DNA of 64,000 bases. Source: WSZJ01 sp964590435 (GTDB taxonomy: Bacteria > Planctomycetota > MHYJ01 > WSZJ01). A program made the position numbers and the translations under genes. Position 1 is the first letter of the stretch; every line of letters starts with the position of its first letter. The stretch is taken from assembly GCA_964590435.1 (NCBI GenBank), contig CAZPWT010000008.1, positions 62,001 to 126,000 of the forward strand, given 5' to 3'. Below the pieces are notes generated by a model. It saw nothing but the letters and a program-made list of their open reading frames with translations. It did no database searches and was not told the DNA's origin. This document shows positions 1 to 7,715 of the stretch, in pieces.

Positions 1-2
1 GG

Positions 3-938
3 TCCCTGCTCAAGATCAAGGTCGGGCAGTTCAAAGCCCCCTACTCGATCGAGCAGACGACGAGCACGCTCTTCATCGACATGCCCGAGCGCGGCCCGCA
101 GGACCGCCTCGTCCCCGGATACGAACTCGGCGCGATGGTCTACGGCGAAATCTTCGAGAAGATCCTCGAGTACAACCTCATGGTCGCCAACGGCACGTTG
201 AAGGCCGCTGAGAACAACAGCGACAAGGACGTCTACGGCCGCCTCCAGTTCCGTCCGTTCGCGAAAATGGAAAGCGATTTCCTCAAGGGCTTCCACGTCG
301 CCGTGGCAGGCAACGTGGGCCGGCGCGGACTCGCGAAGGGCACGCTTCCCTACACGTACTCGATGCCCACGACCCAGACGACCTTCGTGGCGGCCGGCCC
401 GCGCGCCGGCCAGGTCCGCTTCGATGAGGAACGCTACCGCTTCGAGGCCGAAATCGCGTACCTCGCCGGCCCGGTCGGCATCAAGGCCGAGTACCACAAG
501 ACCCGCGACGTCTATCGCTTCCCCGGCCAGACCAGCGACACCGGCGGCCGCGCGGGGCACTGCAATCACGTCGCATTCTTCGTGACCGGGTCCTGCTTCA
601 TCACGGGTGAGGACAAGAACTGGGATCGCCCGAACGTGAAGAAGCCGCTCTTCGGGACGGGCGGCGGTTTCGGCGCGGTCGAGCTCCTCGCCCGGTACAG
701 CCGCTTCAACGTGCCCGGCGACCTCATGCGCGACGGGGTCATCTCCAAGACGAATTCCGCGCAGCACGTGGACGAAATGGCCGCCTGCGTCAACTGGTAC
801 CCGAACTCGAACGTCCGGCTCAGCGTGATGTACGCGTACGTCCTCTACAACGGGACGCACAACAACCCGATCGTCGTGGCCGGGAAGCGCTTCGACCACG
901 AGGACGTGCTGATCGTGAGGGCGCAGATCGACTTCTAG
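3..938 (+). CDS. Phosphate-selective porin O/P-type outer-membrane protein (5' truncated by window)
   Basis: The frame is already open at base 3 and enters the window inside the protein, so the N-terminus and signal peptide are missing. The first residues read KVGQFKAPYSIEQTTS, followed by a patch with ER and a G-Y-E-L-G run. This matches the conserved barrel-entry region of the OprO/OprP porin family, where a short 'GqfkaPfs.E' stretch precedes beta strands. The remaining 290 or so residues alternate polar and hydrophobic positions and end in an aromatic residue (QIDF), as expected for an outer-membrane barrel recognised by the BAM machinery. The protein should be a trimeric channel for anions in the outer membrane. 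Substrate specificity (phosphate or polyphosphate) is known for the family but cannot be read here. No other phosphate-uptake genes are adjacent. Confidence 0.8.
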   Translation, partial: SLLKIKVGQFKAPYSIEQTTSTLFIDMPERGPQDRLVPGYELGAMVYGEIFEKILEYNLMVANGTLKAAENNSDKDVYGRLQFRPFAKMESDFLKGFHVAVAGNVGRRGLAKGTLPYTYSMPTTQTTFVAAGPRAGQVRFDEERYRFEAEIAYLAGPVGIKAEYHKTRDVYRFPGQTSDTGGRAGHCNHVAFFVTGSCFITGEDKNWDRPNVKKPLFGTGGGFGAVELLARYSRFNVPGDLMRDGVISKTNSAQHVDEMAACVNWYPNSNVRLSVMYAYVLYNGTHNNPIVVAGKRFDHEDVLIVRAQIDF

Positions 939-1074
939 GCCGGGATGGACCTGCGGGGGAAGCGGACGCATAGGGCCGTTCCCCGGCAGGGCGAGGGCAA
1001 AATGCGGGGCGTCCTCTGGCAACTTCCCCTCCGGAGACTTCCCCCTCTGGAACCGTCGGGGGGCGCCCTCTCAT

Positions 1075-1106
1075 CGGGGGGCCTGGCAGAAATGCCGGGT
1101 CCCCCG
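1075..1106 (+). terminator. GAAA-capped hairpin downstream of the porin
   Basis: Bases 1075-1088 pair with 1093-1106 in a 14-bp stem with two G-U pairs, closed by a GAAA tetraloop. A short T-rich stretch (CTTGTTTT) follows. It lies 137 nt after the porin stop and before the next start, so it is a likely transcription terminator. The modest T tract keeps the confidence moderate. Confidence 0.5.
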
Positions 1107-1150
1107 GCTTGTTTTCCGGCGCGGGACTCCCCTGCGGACCTCTCCTGTGA

Positions 1151-1156
1151 GATAAT
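1151..1156 (+). promoter_or_regulatory. -10 element GATAAT placed for a leaderless transcript
   Basis: GATAAT begins exactly 12 nt before the GTG at 1163. A start site 6-7 nt after the hexamer would put the mRNA 5' end on the start codon. No Shine-Dalgarno motif lies between them. No convincing -35 box is visible. Confidence 0.45.
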
Positions 1157-1162
1157 TCACCC

Positions 1163-1555
1163 GTGCCCGTCGAGCGCATCACCCGCCAGTGCTCCATCGA
1201 CGTCGGCGCCGGATTCCGGCGGCGTGTCGAGAACGGCGACCTTTGCCTGTTCGCCACGGGCCGCACCGTCTGGATCGCCCTGTACGAGTCGCAGTTCCGC
1301 GAGCCGGAGCGGTCCGTCAACGAGATCTACGCGCCCACCGCGAAGCCCGAGGAGGAGTGGGAGTGCCGGCAGGAAGGGCGTTTCGCGCGCGGGTACATGA
1401 CGCGCGACGTCGAGGACGGCCGGCCGGTCTGGACGCTGACGACGCTCACGGCCTCGCGGCGCAAGCTCGCGCTGGTGTCGTTCACGTTCGACGCGGAGGG
1501 GCACCTCGACTGGGCCGTGCGCGCGTGGGATTCGCTGCGGCTCGAGAAGCCGTGA
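1163..1555 (+). CDS. Conserved-looking protein of unknown function, 130 aa
   Basis: The protein is not recognised. It is soluble, with no signal peptide or membrane segment, and has an even mix of beta-prone stretches (VWTLTTLTASRRKLALVSFTF). The GTG start is chosen because the -10-like hexamer sits 12 nt upstream and codon use is typical of the region from there. Its stop overlaps the start of the next gene as GTGA, so it is translationally coupled to the methyltransferase and probably shares its process. No function is inferred. Confidence 0.6.
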   Translation: MPVERITRQCSIDVGAGFRRRVENGDLCLFATGRTVWIALYESQFREPERSVNEIYAPTAKPEEEWECRQEGRFARGYMTRDVEDGRPVWTLTTLTASRRKLALVSFTFDAEGHLDWAVRAWDSLRLEKP

Positions 1556-2253
1556 CCGGGGACGCGCGCGTCGCGGAGCTGCTGGACGCCGAGCGCGCGC
1601 CGCACGACAGCGACCTCCGGTACTGGGCCAGCCGCACCCGCGGCCGCGTCCTCGAGCTCGGCTGCGGCACCGGCCGCCTCGCCGCCCTCATCCGCCGCCA
1701 GGCGATCCCCTACCTCGGCCTCGATCCCTCCGCAGCCCTCCTCGACCGCGCCCGCCGCAACGCTCCCGGCGTCCCCTTCGCCCGCGCCGACCTCACCCGC
1801 TTCGCCGCCCGCCGCTTCGGCGCCGCCGTCTCCCTCTACGCCGGCTGGCAGGCGCTGCCGACGCGTGAAGCGCGGGCCCGCTGCCTCGCGTGCGCGCGCG
1901 AGTCGCTGGCGCCGGACGGGCTGATCCTGCTCGACCTGGAAAACCACTCGCCGCGCGCGCTGGCCTCAGCCCCGCGGCGCCTCGCGGGCGAAGTCGCCGT
2001 CGGCGCGGACCGCTTCTCGAAGTTCGAGACGCTGCGCCGCGATGCCGGCGTCGTCGAGGTGAAGTGGGACTGGTACACCGGCGGAAAGCCGACCGCAACG
2101 CTGACGCGCCGCCTCGCCGCCCTCGACCGCCGCGCCGTCGAGGCCGAGCTGCGCTTCGCCGGCTTCGAGCTCTATGCCATCTTCGGCGACTGGCACGAGG
2201 GAACGTACGCCGAGCGGGGAGCGCGGATGGTCGTGGAAGCGGCGAAGGTCTGA
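1552..2253 (+). CDS. Class I SAM-dependent methyltransferase
   Basis: The 233-aa protein begins at the GTG that overlaps the preceding stop (GTGA). Motif I is VLELGCGTGRLAALI at about residues 32-46. It is followed by an acidic ribose-binding region (YLGLDPSAALLDRAR) and a motif-II/post-II stretch (VPFARADLTRF), which is the standard Rossmann methyltransferase order. A C-terminal GTYAERGARMVVEA segment resembles the end of Methyltransf_25-type small-molecule methyltransferases. The acceptor cannot be deduced. The gene forms a two-gene unit with the 130-aa unknown upstream, which suggests a shared modification task. Confidence 0.8.
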   Translation: MTGDARVAELLDAERAPHDSDLRYWASRTRGRVLELGCGTGRLAALIRRQAIPYLGLDPSAALLDRARRNAPGVPFARADLTRFAARRFGAAVSLYAGWQALPTREARARCLACARESLAPDGLILLDLENHSPRALASAPRRLAGEVAVGADRFSKFETLRRDAGVVEVKWDWYTGGKPTATLTRRLAALDRRAVEAELRFAGFELYAIFGDWHEGTYAERGARMVVEAAKV

Positions 2254-2285
2254 CCCCGGGGTTTCGCCCCTGCGCCTCCTGCGAC

Positions 2286-2291
2286 TACAAT
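2286..2291 (+). promoter_or_regulatory. -10 element TACAAT for a leaderless response-regulator mRNA
   Basis: TACAAT starts 12 nt before the ATG at 2298, with only TCGGCCC between them and no ribosome-binding site. The geometry matches the hexamers before 1163, 26837 and 45395. Confidence 0.5.
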
Positions 2292-2297
2292 CGGCCC

Positions 2298-3686
2298 ATG
2301 CCCCGCATCCTGATCGTGGACGACGAAGAAGCGATCCGCAAGACGGTCGCGCAGACGCTGGCGAGCGAGAAGCACGAGTCGGCGCAGGCGGCGAACGGGA
2401 AGGAAGCGCTGGAGAAGCTGGAGGGGGACACGTTCGACCTGGCGCTGGTGGACTTGAAGATGCCGGGGATGGACGGGAAGGAGTTCCTGACGGCGCTGAA
2501 CGACCGGCGAATCGACATCCCGGTGGTGATGATGAGCGGGCACGGGACGATCGACGACGCGCTGGACGCGACGCGGCGCGGGGCGCTGGACTTCATCCAG
2601 AAGCCGTTCGACCGGGACCGGCTGCTGCTGGCGGTGCGGAACGCGGCGGCGCACGGGCGGCTGGCGACGGAGAACCGGGTGCTGCGGACGCGGGTGGCGT
2701 CGCGGACGCGGATGCTGGGCGAGAGCGACGCGATGAAGGAAGTCCGCGCGATGATCCAGAAGGTCGCGGCGACCGAGGCGCGGGTGCTGATCCTGGGCGA
2801 GAACGGCTCGGGGAAGGAACTGGTCGCGCGGCTGATCCACGAGCAGTCGGCGCGCGCCGAGGGGCCGTTCGTGGACGTGAACTGCGCGGCGCTGCCGGAC
2901 ACGCTGATCGAGAGCGAGCTGTTCGGGTACGAGCCGGGGGCGTTCACCGGCGCGAACAAGTCGATGCCCGGCAAATTCGAGCAAGCAAAAGGCGGGACGC
3001 TCTTCCTCGACGAAATCGGCGACATGCCGCTCCAGGCGCAGGCGAAGGTGCTGCGCGTCCTCGAGGAACGACAGGTCCGCCGGCTCGGCGGGCAGAAGAC
3101 CGTCGCGGTCGACGCGCGCGTCGTCGCCGCCACGAACCGCGACCTGCCGGGGATGATCGCGAAGGGCGAGTTCCGCGAGGACCTGTACTACCGCCTGAAC
3201 GTCTTCCCGGTGCGGGTGCCGCCGCTGCGGGAGAGGCGGGCCGACGTGCCGGTCCTGGCGCGCGGGTTCCTGGCGGACTTCTGCGTCGTGAGCGGGTTGC
3301 CGGCGCGGCGGCTGGATGGCGCGGCCGAGACGCGCCTCGCCGGGCATGCGTGGCCGGGGAACGTGCGCGAGCTCAAGAACGTCGTCGAACGCATGGCGAT
3401 CCTGGCGGACAAGGACGTGATCACCGAGGCCGACGTCTCCAAGGCCATGGGAGGCACGCGCCAGATGGCCGAAGCGGCGCGCGCCGCCGTCGCCGCGACG
3501 GACGCCGACCCGATGGGGCCGTTCCGCGCGTGCCGGACCTACGAAGAGTTCAAGGAGATGAGCGAGAAGCTCTTCCTCGAATCCCGCCTCCGCTCGAACG
3601 ACGGGAACGTGTCGAAGACCGCGGAGGAGCTCGACATGCCGCGGAGCAATTTCTACAAGAAGATGGAGAAGTACGGGCTCAAGTGA
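2298..3686 (+). CDS. NtrC-family sigma-54-dependent response regulator (orphan)
   Basis: The 462-aa protein has the three-domain NtrC layout. Residues 1-120 are a receiver domain with the acidic pocket DDE and phospho-acceptor Asp52 (LVDLKMPGMDG). Residues 140-380 are an AAA+ domain with Walker A GENGSGKE (167-174), the sigma-54 contact loop GAFTGA (214-219) intact, and Walker B GTLFLDEIG. The C-terminus is a Fis-type helix-turn-helix ending in DMPRSNFYKKMEKYGLK, closest in style to NtrX-like regulators. It should activate RNA polymerase with sigma-54 after phosphorylation. No histidine kinase gene is adjacent, so the partner is elsewhere. The start is set by the receiver N-terminus (MPRILIVDDE) and the close -10 hexamer. 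Confidence 0.92.
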   Translation: MPRILIVDDEEAIRKTVAQTLASEKHESAQAANGKEALEKLEGDTFDLALVDLKMPGMDGKEFLTALNDRRIDIPVVMMSGHGTIDDALDATRRGALDFIQKPFDRDRLLLAVRNAAAHGRLATENRVLRTRVASRTRMLGESDAMKEVRAMIQKVAATEARVLILGENGSGKELVARLIHEQSARAEGPFVDVNCAALPDTLIESELFGYEPGAFTGANKSMPGKFEQAKGGTLFLDEIGDMPLQAQAKVLRVLEERQVRRLGGQKTVAVDARVVAATNRDLPGMIAKGEFREDLYYRLNVFPVRVPPLRERRADVPVLARGFLADFCVVSGLPARRLDGAAETRLAGHAWPGNVRELKNVVERMAILADKDVITEADVSKAMGGTRQMAEAARAAVAATDADPMGPFRACRTYEEFKEMSEKLFLESRLRSNDGNVSKTAEELDMPRSNFYKKMEKYGLK

Positions 3687-3863
3687 AGCGGCGGGAGTGT
3701 CCGGGAAAAGGGCACACTGTCCGCGAACCGGGACGGAAGCGCTTTTCAGCCAAATCGCAACTCGTTCAGGGGCAAGGTGTTATAGAATCGGCCTGAGGCA
3801 CTCGTTTTGCAAACCTGTCCTCCGCGGGAACCCCACACGAGATCCCGCCCCGGACAACCTCCC

Positions 3864-4280
3864 ATGAAGAAACTCATCCCCCTCCTGCTCGTCGCCCTCG
3901 CCCTCCCGGTCCTCGCCGAGGACCCCGAGGACGCGGCCATCGCCGTCTTCGAATCCGTCCGCTCCGCCTGGGCCGGCGGCGATGCCAAGGGCGTCGGCGC
4001 CAGCTTCGACAAGGACGCCAAGGTCTCTCTCGCCCTCGACGACAAGGGTTCGTACTCCCGCGACCAGGCGATCGCCCGCCTCAAGAAGTACTTCGAGTCC
4101 AACCCGACCTCGTCGCTGAAACTCCAGAAGGACGGCTACGACGGCGGGACCAACCCCTCGGCGGTCTACGACTACAAGTACACCGACGCCAACGGGAAGG
4201 ACCAGGAGGCAACCCTGGTCGTGTCGCTGGTCAAGAAAGGCGACCGCTGGGTCGTGCGCAGCATCTCGGTCATGCGATAA
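3864..4280 (+). CDS. Secreted NTF2-like (DUF4783-type) small protein
   Basis: The 138-aa protein starts at MKKLIPLLL, with a Sec signal peptide of about 18 residues ending in VLA before EDPED. The mature part looks like an NTF2-fold or DUF4783 domain. An N-terminal helix carries AVFESVRSAWAGGDA, then come the 'fdkdakV.l' strand, the SYSRDQAIARLKKYF helix and a final long strand ending in DRWVVRSISV. Such domains act as small periplasmic or surface proteins, and a specific ligand cannot be named. An in-frame ATG 57 nt upstream is rejected because it would bury the signal peptide. Convergent with the next gene, with a hairpin between them. Confidence 0.65.
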   Translation: MKKLIPLLLVALALPVLAEDPEDAAIAVFESVRSAWAGGDAKGVGASFDKDAKVSLALDDKGSYSRDQAIARLKKYFESNPTSSLKLQKDGYDGGTNPSAVYDYKYTDANGKDQEATLVVSLVKKGDRWVVRSISVMR

Positions 4281-4283
4281 AAA

Positions 4284-4308
4284 AAGCCCGGCCGCAGGGG
4301 CCGGGCTT
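4284..4308 (-). terminator. Intrinsic terminator of the SIMPL-domain gene
   Basis: Bases 4284-4293 and 4299-4308 form a perfect 10-bp GC-rich stem with a 5-nt loop. On the minus strand the stem is followed by seven T residues (complement of A4279-4285), so it terminates the gene at 4326-5144. It may also stop the convergent plus-strand gene. Confidence 0.8.
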
Positions 4309-4325
4309 CCGGATGCTCTTCCGCG

Positions 4326-5144
4326 CTACTTCTTCTTCAGCTCGAACTCCACTTCCATCTCCACCGCCAGCTCCATCTCGCCGCTCGACTTGATCTTCGG
4401 GCCGTCCTCGTCGCCGCCCATCCCCATCATCGCCGCGTACGGGTTCAGCGCCTTCAGCGCCGCCGGCCCCTCCCCCGTCACGTCCTTCACCCGCACCGCC
4501 TCCCCGATCCCCATCCCGAGCCGCTTCGCAATCGCCTCGGCGCGCTCCTTCGCCTTCTTCGCCGCCTCGTCCCACGCCTTCTCGACCTGCGCGTCGTAGT
4601 CCGAGAACCCGAAGAACACGCCCTGGTTGCCGGAGCCGCCGCCCATGAAGGGGTTGTACCGGTTGGCGGCCGCCTTCATCTCCGCGCCGGCCTCGGTGGT
4701 CTTGTCGATCAGCGAGCTGATGATCCCCGCGAGGTCCGCGTCGGCCATCTTGTCGATCCCGCCGACCGTGATCTCCATCTCCGTCGTCACCGCGGTCTCG
4801 CCCGCGGCTTCCTGCTGCTGCCCGCCGAGCATGCGGATCTGCGCCATCTCGTCCACGCCGCCCCCGAACGTCAGCCCGTTGTCCTTCACGCTCGACACCA
4901 GCCCCTGCTTCCCGTCCAGCACCTTCTTGATCGCGTCCGCGATCTCGGCGCGCTTCTTCCCGAGCTTTTCCACGGCGTCCAACGCCTTCTCCGCCTTCCC
5001 CGTCGCGCCGACGACCAGGATCAGCTTGTCCGGGCGGACGCGCACCGTTCCCTTGCCACGGACCGTGATCGTGTTGCGGTCCTCGGCGAACGAAGCGGAA
5101 GCGGCGGCGGCGAGGAGCGTGATGGCGGCGAGAATCGGTCGCAT
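4326..5144 (-). CDS. SIMPL-domain (DUF541) periplasmic protein
   Basis: The 272-aa protein has a Sec signal peptide (about residues 1-20, ending SFA-ED). It then has the SIMPL signature: an early ITVRGKGTVRVRPDKLILVV strand set, the alternating helices of DUF541 with many KAxE repeats, and a C-terminal strand of acidic and hydrophobic alternation (MELAVEMEVEFELKKK). SIMPL proteins are oligomeric ring or lattice formers in the periplasm or outer membrane, sometimes linked to stress tolerance. A Met/Gly-rich insertion (YAAMMGMGGDEDG) is unusual. The gene is the last of a minus-strand run and is followed by its own terminator. Confidence 0.85.
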   Translation of the reverse strand: MRPILAAITLLAAAASASFAEDRNTITVRGKGTVRVRPDKLILVVGATGKAEKALDAVEKLGKKRAEIADAIKKVLDGKQGLVSSVKDNGLTFGGGVDEMAQIRMLGGQQQEAAGETAVTTEMEITVGGIDKMADADLAGIISSLIDKTTEAGAEMKAAANRYNPFMGGGSGNQGVFFGFSDYDAQVEKAWDEAAKKAKERAEAIAKRLGMGIGEAVRVKDVTGEGPAALKALNPYAAMMGMGGDEDGPKIKSSGEMELAVEMEVEFELKKK

Positions 5145-5178
5145 GGCGGCAGGCCTCGAATGGAAGTGGTGGAGGATG

Positions 5179-7323
5179 TTACTGGGGGTCTTCGTGGTGT
5201 TCCGAGTCGTCGGGATCCGGGGGCACGTCGTCGGGGCCGGGAGGCTTCTCCGGGTCCTCGGGCTTCGTGCCGTCGTCCTTGGGGTCCTTCGGGACCTCCG
5301 GCGGCGGCTCGTCCGACAGCGCGACGATCTCGTGCGGAGAGACGGACAGGAGGAGTTTCCCGGCGAGCATCAGCGTCCCGGGCGTGCCCGCGGCCGGCCA
5401 GGGGACTTCGCGGCGCGAGGCGAACCGCCGATCGAAAATGAAGAGCCGCGGGGTTCCGCCTCGGACCGGGACGAAGACCTGGGTGGCCGTGACCAGGCCG
5501 CGGCCGCAGTAGACGACGTTGTCGGGGAGGTCTGTGAACGCCTTGTCGACGATGTGCGGGTCGCCGAGGTCGTACTCCTTGCACTCCTTGCCGAGCAGCG
5601 TCGCCACGTCGCCGCGGATCGCGACGAAGTGGCGGCAGCGCTCGCGCGCCACGACGGTCATCGCCTTCATCGGGAAATCGACGCGCTTCGAGAGATCCGC
5701 GGGCGCCCTGAATCCGCGGCCGGTGAGGGAGTTGACGCGGCAGCAGTGCGTCCCGTCGGCCGGCAGGAAGACGAGGTCGCGGCCGCTGGCAAAGATCGGG
5801 CTCAGGTCCCAAGTGTCCTCGACCGCCTGCTCCATCCAGCCCCAGGGGTTGTAGTTCGCGGGCTTGGGGTACTTGGTCGCCCAGACGATCTGGCCCGTGT
5901 GGCCGACGCACGCCAGCGCGCCGTTGTTCGTGCAGACGTAGACGTAGCTCCCGGAGGCCGCGATCACCGGCGCGAACACCGGCATCTGCGCCGCGCCGCC
6001 CCAGGCATTCCCCTGAGGCTGGTACGCGGAGATGAACGTCTTCCACTCCAGTGCCCCCGACTTCCGGTCGAACGCGAACAGCCACACCTCGCCCCGCTTC
6101 GTCTCCTCCCGCGGCACCCCGCCCACGTAGACGTGGTCTCCCCACGCCAGCGGCGGCCCCGTCAGGTCGAAGTCCTGCGCGATCCCTGCCTCCGGCCCCC
6201 ACGCCAGCCGCGCATCCTTCACGCGGATCGCCCGCAGCTGGCACCACTTCCCGGTCTTCGTCAGATTCGCGTACAGCACCCCGTCGGAAATCACCGCATA
6301 CCAGCGGTGCCCCCAGAACTCGGGCGTCACGCCCTGGAAAAACCCCTCGGGCAGCTTGAACGCTTTCCCCGGCGTGATGTCCCCCAGCGGCTCCCCGATC
6401 CGCCACTGGAATTCCCCCGTCGCGCTGTCCAGCGCGATCAGGCACCGGCCGAGGTTCACGAAGAGCTTCCCGCCGGCGACCGACGGATAGGTCTGGATCG
6501 ACCCGAGGCCGCCGCCGCGGCGGACCCACACGTTGGGCGCCACCCGCTCGTCCGTCTTCATCCCCAGCTCCAGCCGCCACTTCACGCTCCGCGGCTCCGG
6601 CGCCGACTCGGGCACCTCCCCAAACGTCAGGTCGGGGAGGATCACGCTCGTCCTCGGCGCCGGCGGCTTGGCGGCCAGCGCTTCTTTCATCACCTCCGCC
6701 ACCGTCAGGTCCGCCCCGCGCACCTTGACCTTCAGCGCCCCGTGCTTCTCCACGAGCGCCTTCGCCTTTTCCGGGAACCCGAGCCGCACGTACGCCAGCC
6801 CCAGCCGCGCCACCGTCGCGGGCGTCGCCTTCCCCGCCGGGTGCCTCTCGACCACTTCCTCCCAGCACCTCATCGCCAGCTCGATCGACCCCGCGTCCGC
6901 GTGCATCCCCCCCAGCCGCTCCATCGCCACGCCGCCGGAGTCCGTGCAGAAGAACCTCTCGGCCGCGATGCGCAGCCCGTCCTCCGTCCCCAGCCCCAGC
7001 TTCTGCGCCGCCTGCGCCTCGTACCGGTCCCGGTACGCCGCGATCGCGGGCGCCGGCAGCGCCGCGAGCTTCCGCGAGCACGTCACCGTCGCCGGCAGCC
7101 AGATCCCGTCCTCCGCCGGCAGCACCGCGCCCGGGAAGTCCCCGAGGATCTTCTGCCACGCGTCGATCGCTCCCTCCCAGTCACCCTTCTTCAGCGCCGC
7201 ATCCCCCTTCTCCAGCAGCGCCGTCACGTCGCTCTCCTCGTCGAAAAACACCGACTCCGAGTCCGCCACGGCGAACGCCGGGGCGACGAGGACGGCGAGG
7301 GCGATGAAGAGGAAGCGTTTCAC
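5179..7323 (-). CDS. Secreted TPR plus PQQ-like beta-propeller protein
   Basis: The 714-aa protein has a signal peptide directly after the GTG start, then one or two TPR-like helical repeats (AALKKGDWEGAIDAWQKI and a second around WEEVVERHPAGKATPATV). The C-terminal part is a PQQ-type eight-bladed propeller with repeated GKLFVNLGRCLIALDSATG and GSYVYVCTNNGALACVG blades. It ends in a Pro/Asp-rich tail. The role is probably a secreted scaffold. A true quinoprotein dehydrogenase would need a PQQ-binding site and a cytochrome partner, and neither is seen. The start is GTG 7323, which overlaps the cutA stop as GTGA. Starting nine residues earlier would place the signal peptide internally. Confidence 0.75.
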   Translation of the reverse strand: MKRFLFIALAVLVAPAFAVADSESVFFDEESDVTALLEKGDAALKKGDWEGAIDAWQKILGDFPGAVLPAEDGIWLPATVTCSRKLAALPAPAIAAYRDRYEAQAAQKLGLGTEDGLRIAAERFFCTDSGGVAMERLGGMHADAGSIELAMRCWEEVVERHPAGKATPATVARLGLAYVRLGFPEKAKALVEKHGALKVKVRGADLTVAEVMKEALAAKPPAPRTSVILPDLTFGEVPESAPEPRSVKWRLELGMKTDERVAPNVWVRRGGGLGSIQTYPSVAGGKLFVNLGRCLIALDSATGEFQWRIGEPLGDITPGKAFKLPEGFFQGVTPEFWGHRWYAVISDGVLYANLTKTGKWCQLRAIRVKDARLAWGPEAGIAQDFDLTGPPLAWGDHVYVGGVPREETKRGEVWLFAFDRKSGALEWKTFISAYQPQGNAWGGAAQMPVFAPVIAASGSYVYVCTNNGALACVGHTGQIVWATKYPKPANYNPWGWMEQAVEDTWDLSPIFASGRDLVFLPADGTHCCRVNSLTGRGFRAPADLSKRVDFPMKAMTVVARERCRHFVAIRGDVATLLGKECKEYDLGDPHIVDKAFTDLPDNVVYCGRGLVTATQVFVPVRGGTPRLFIFDRRFASRREVPWPAAGTPGTLMLAGKLLLSVSPHEIVALSDEPPPEVPKDPKDDGTKPEDPEKPPGPDDVPPDPDDSEHHEDPQ

Positions 7324-7643
7324 GCGGGGAGAACCGACTGGTCCAGCCATGAAAGATACGGACGGGAGCCGTCCGTGAGAGGCAATGCGACGATTTCAGG
7401 GACGTCGTAGGGATGAAGGGCGCGGACGCGGGCCTCGAGCCGCTCGAACAGCGCGGCGCGCGTCTTGGCGACGAGCAGGACTTCCGTGGAGTCCTCGACT
7501 TTCCCTTCCCACCGGTAAATGCTGCGCACGCCCGGGACGATGTTCACGCAGGCGGCGAGCCGCTCGTCGACCAGCGCGCGCGCGATCCGTTCGGCGGCGG
7601 CCGCGTCGGGCGCGGTCATCAGGACCACGGCGTGCTCGGGCAT
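7320..7643 (-). CDS. cutA: Divalent-cation tolerance protein CutA
   Basis: The 107-aa protein has the CutA family length and pattern: VVLMTAPDAAAAERIARALV, then LAACVNIVPGVRSIYRWEGKVEDSTEVLLVAKT and HPYDVPEIVALPL. These are the ferredoxin-like trimer core. The family forms very stable trimers that bind copper or other divalent ions, and its physiological role is debated. It is co-directional with and overlaps the propeller gene downstream by GTGA, so the two are co-translated. Confidence 0.95.
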   Translation of the reverse strand: MPEHAVVLMTAPDAAAAERIARALVDERLAACVNIVPGVRSIYRWEGKVEDSTEVLLVAKTRAALFERLEARVRALHPYDVPEIVALPLTDGSRPYLSWLDQSVLPA

Positions 7644-7663
7644 GCTCCCTCGCCGAAAAAAAA

Positions 7664-7692
7664 CCGCCCGGATCGTGAAGGCCTCCGGGCGG
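7664..7692 (-). terminator. Intrinsic terminator of the coiled-coil gene
   Basis: Bases 7664-7672 and 7684-7692 form a perfect 9-bp stem. On the minus strand it is followed by G-G and eight T residues (complement of A7656-7663), directly after the gene ending at 7716. Confidence 0.85.
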
Positions 7693-7715
7693 CGGTGGTT
7701 CGTCGTGCCGGGGAC

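Noticed and set aside
3696..3718. AGTGT...ACACT palindrome after the response regulator
   Set aside because: The stem is only about five to eight pairs with a bulge. It resembles words seen in REP-type elements, but I cannot show a second copy.
4627..7410. A 927-codon plus-strand frame across the SIMPL and propeller genes
   Set aside because: It is a shadow of two well-supported minus-strand genes, and its translation is Arg/Pro/His-rich.
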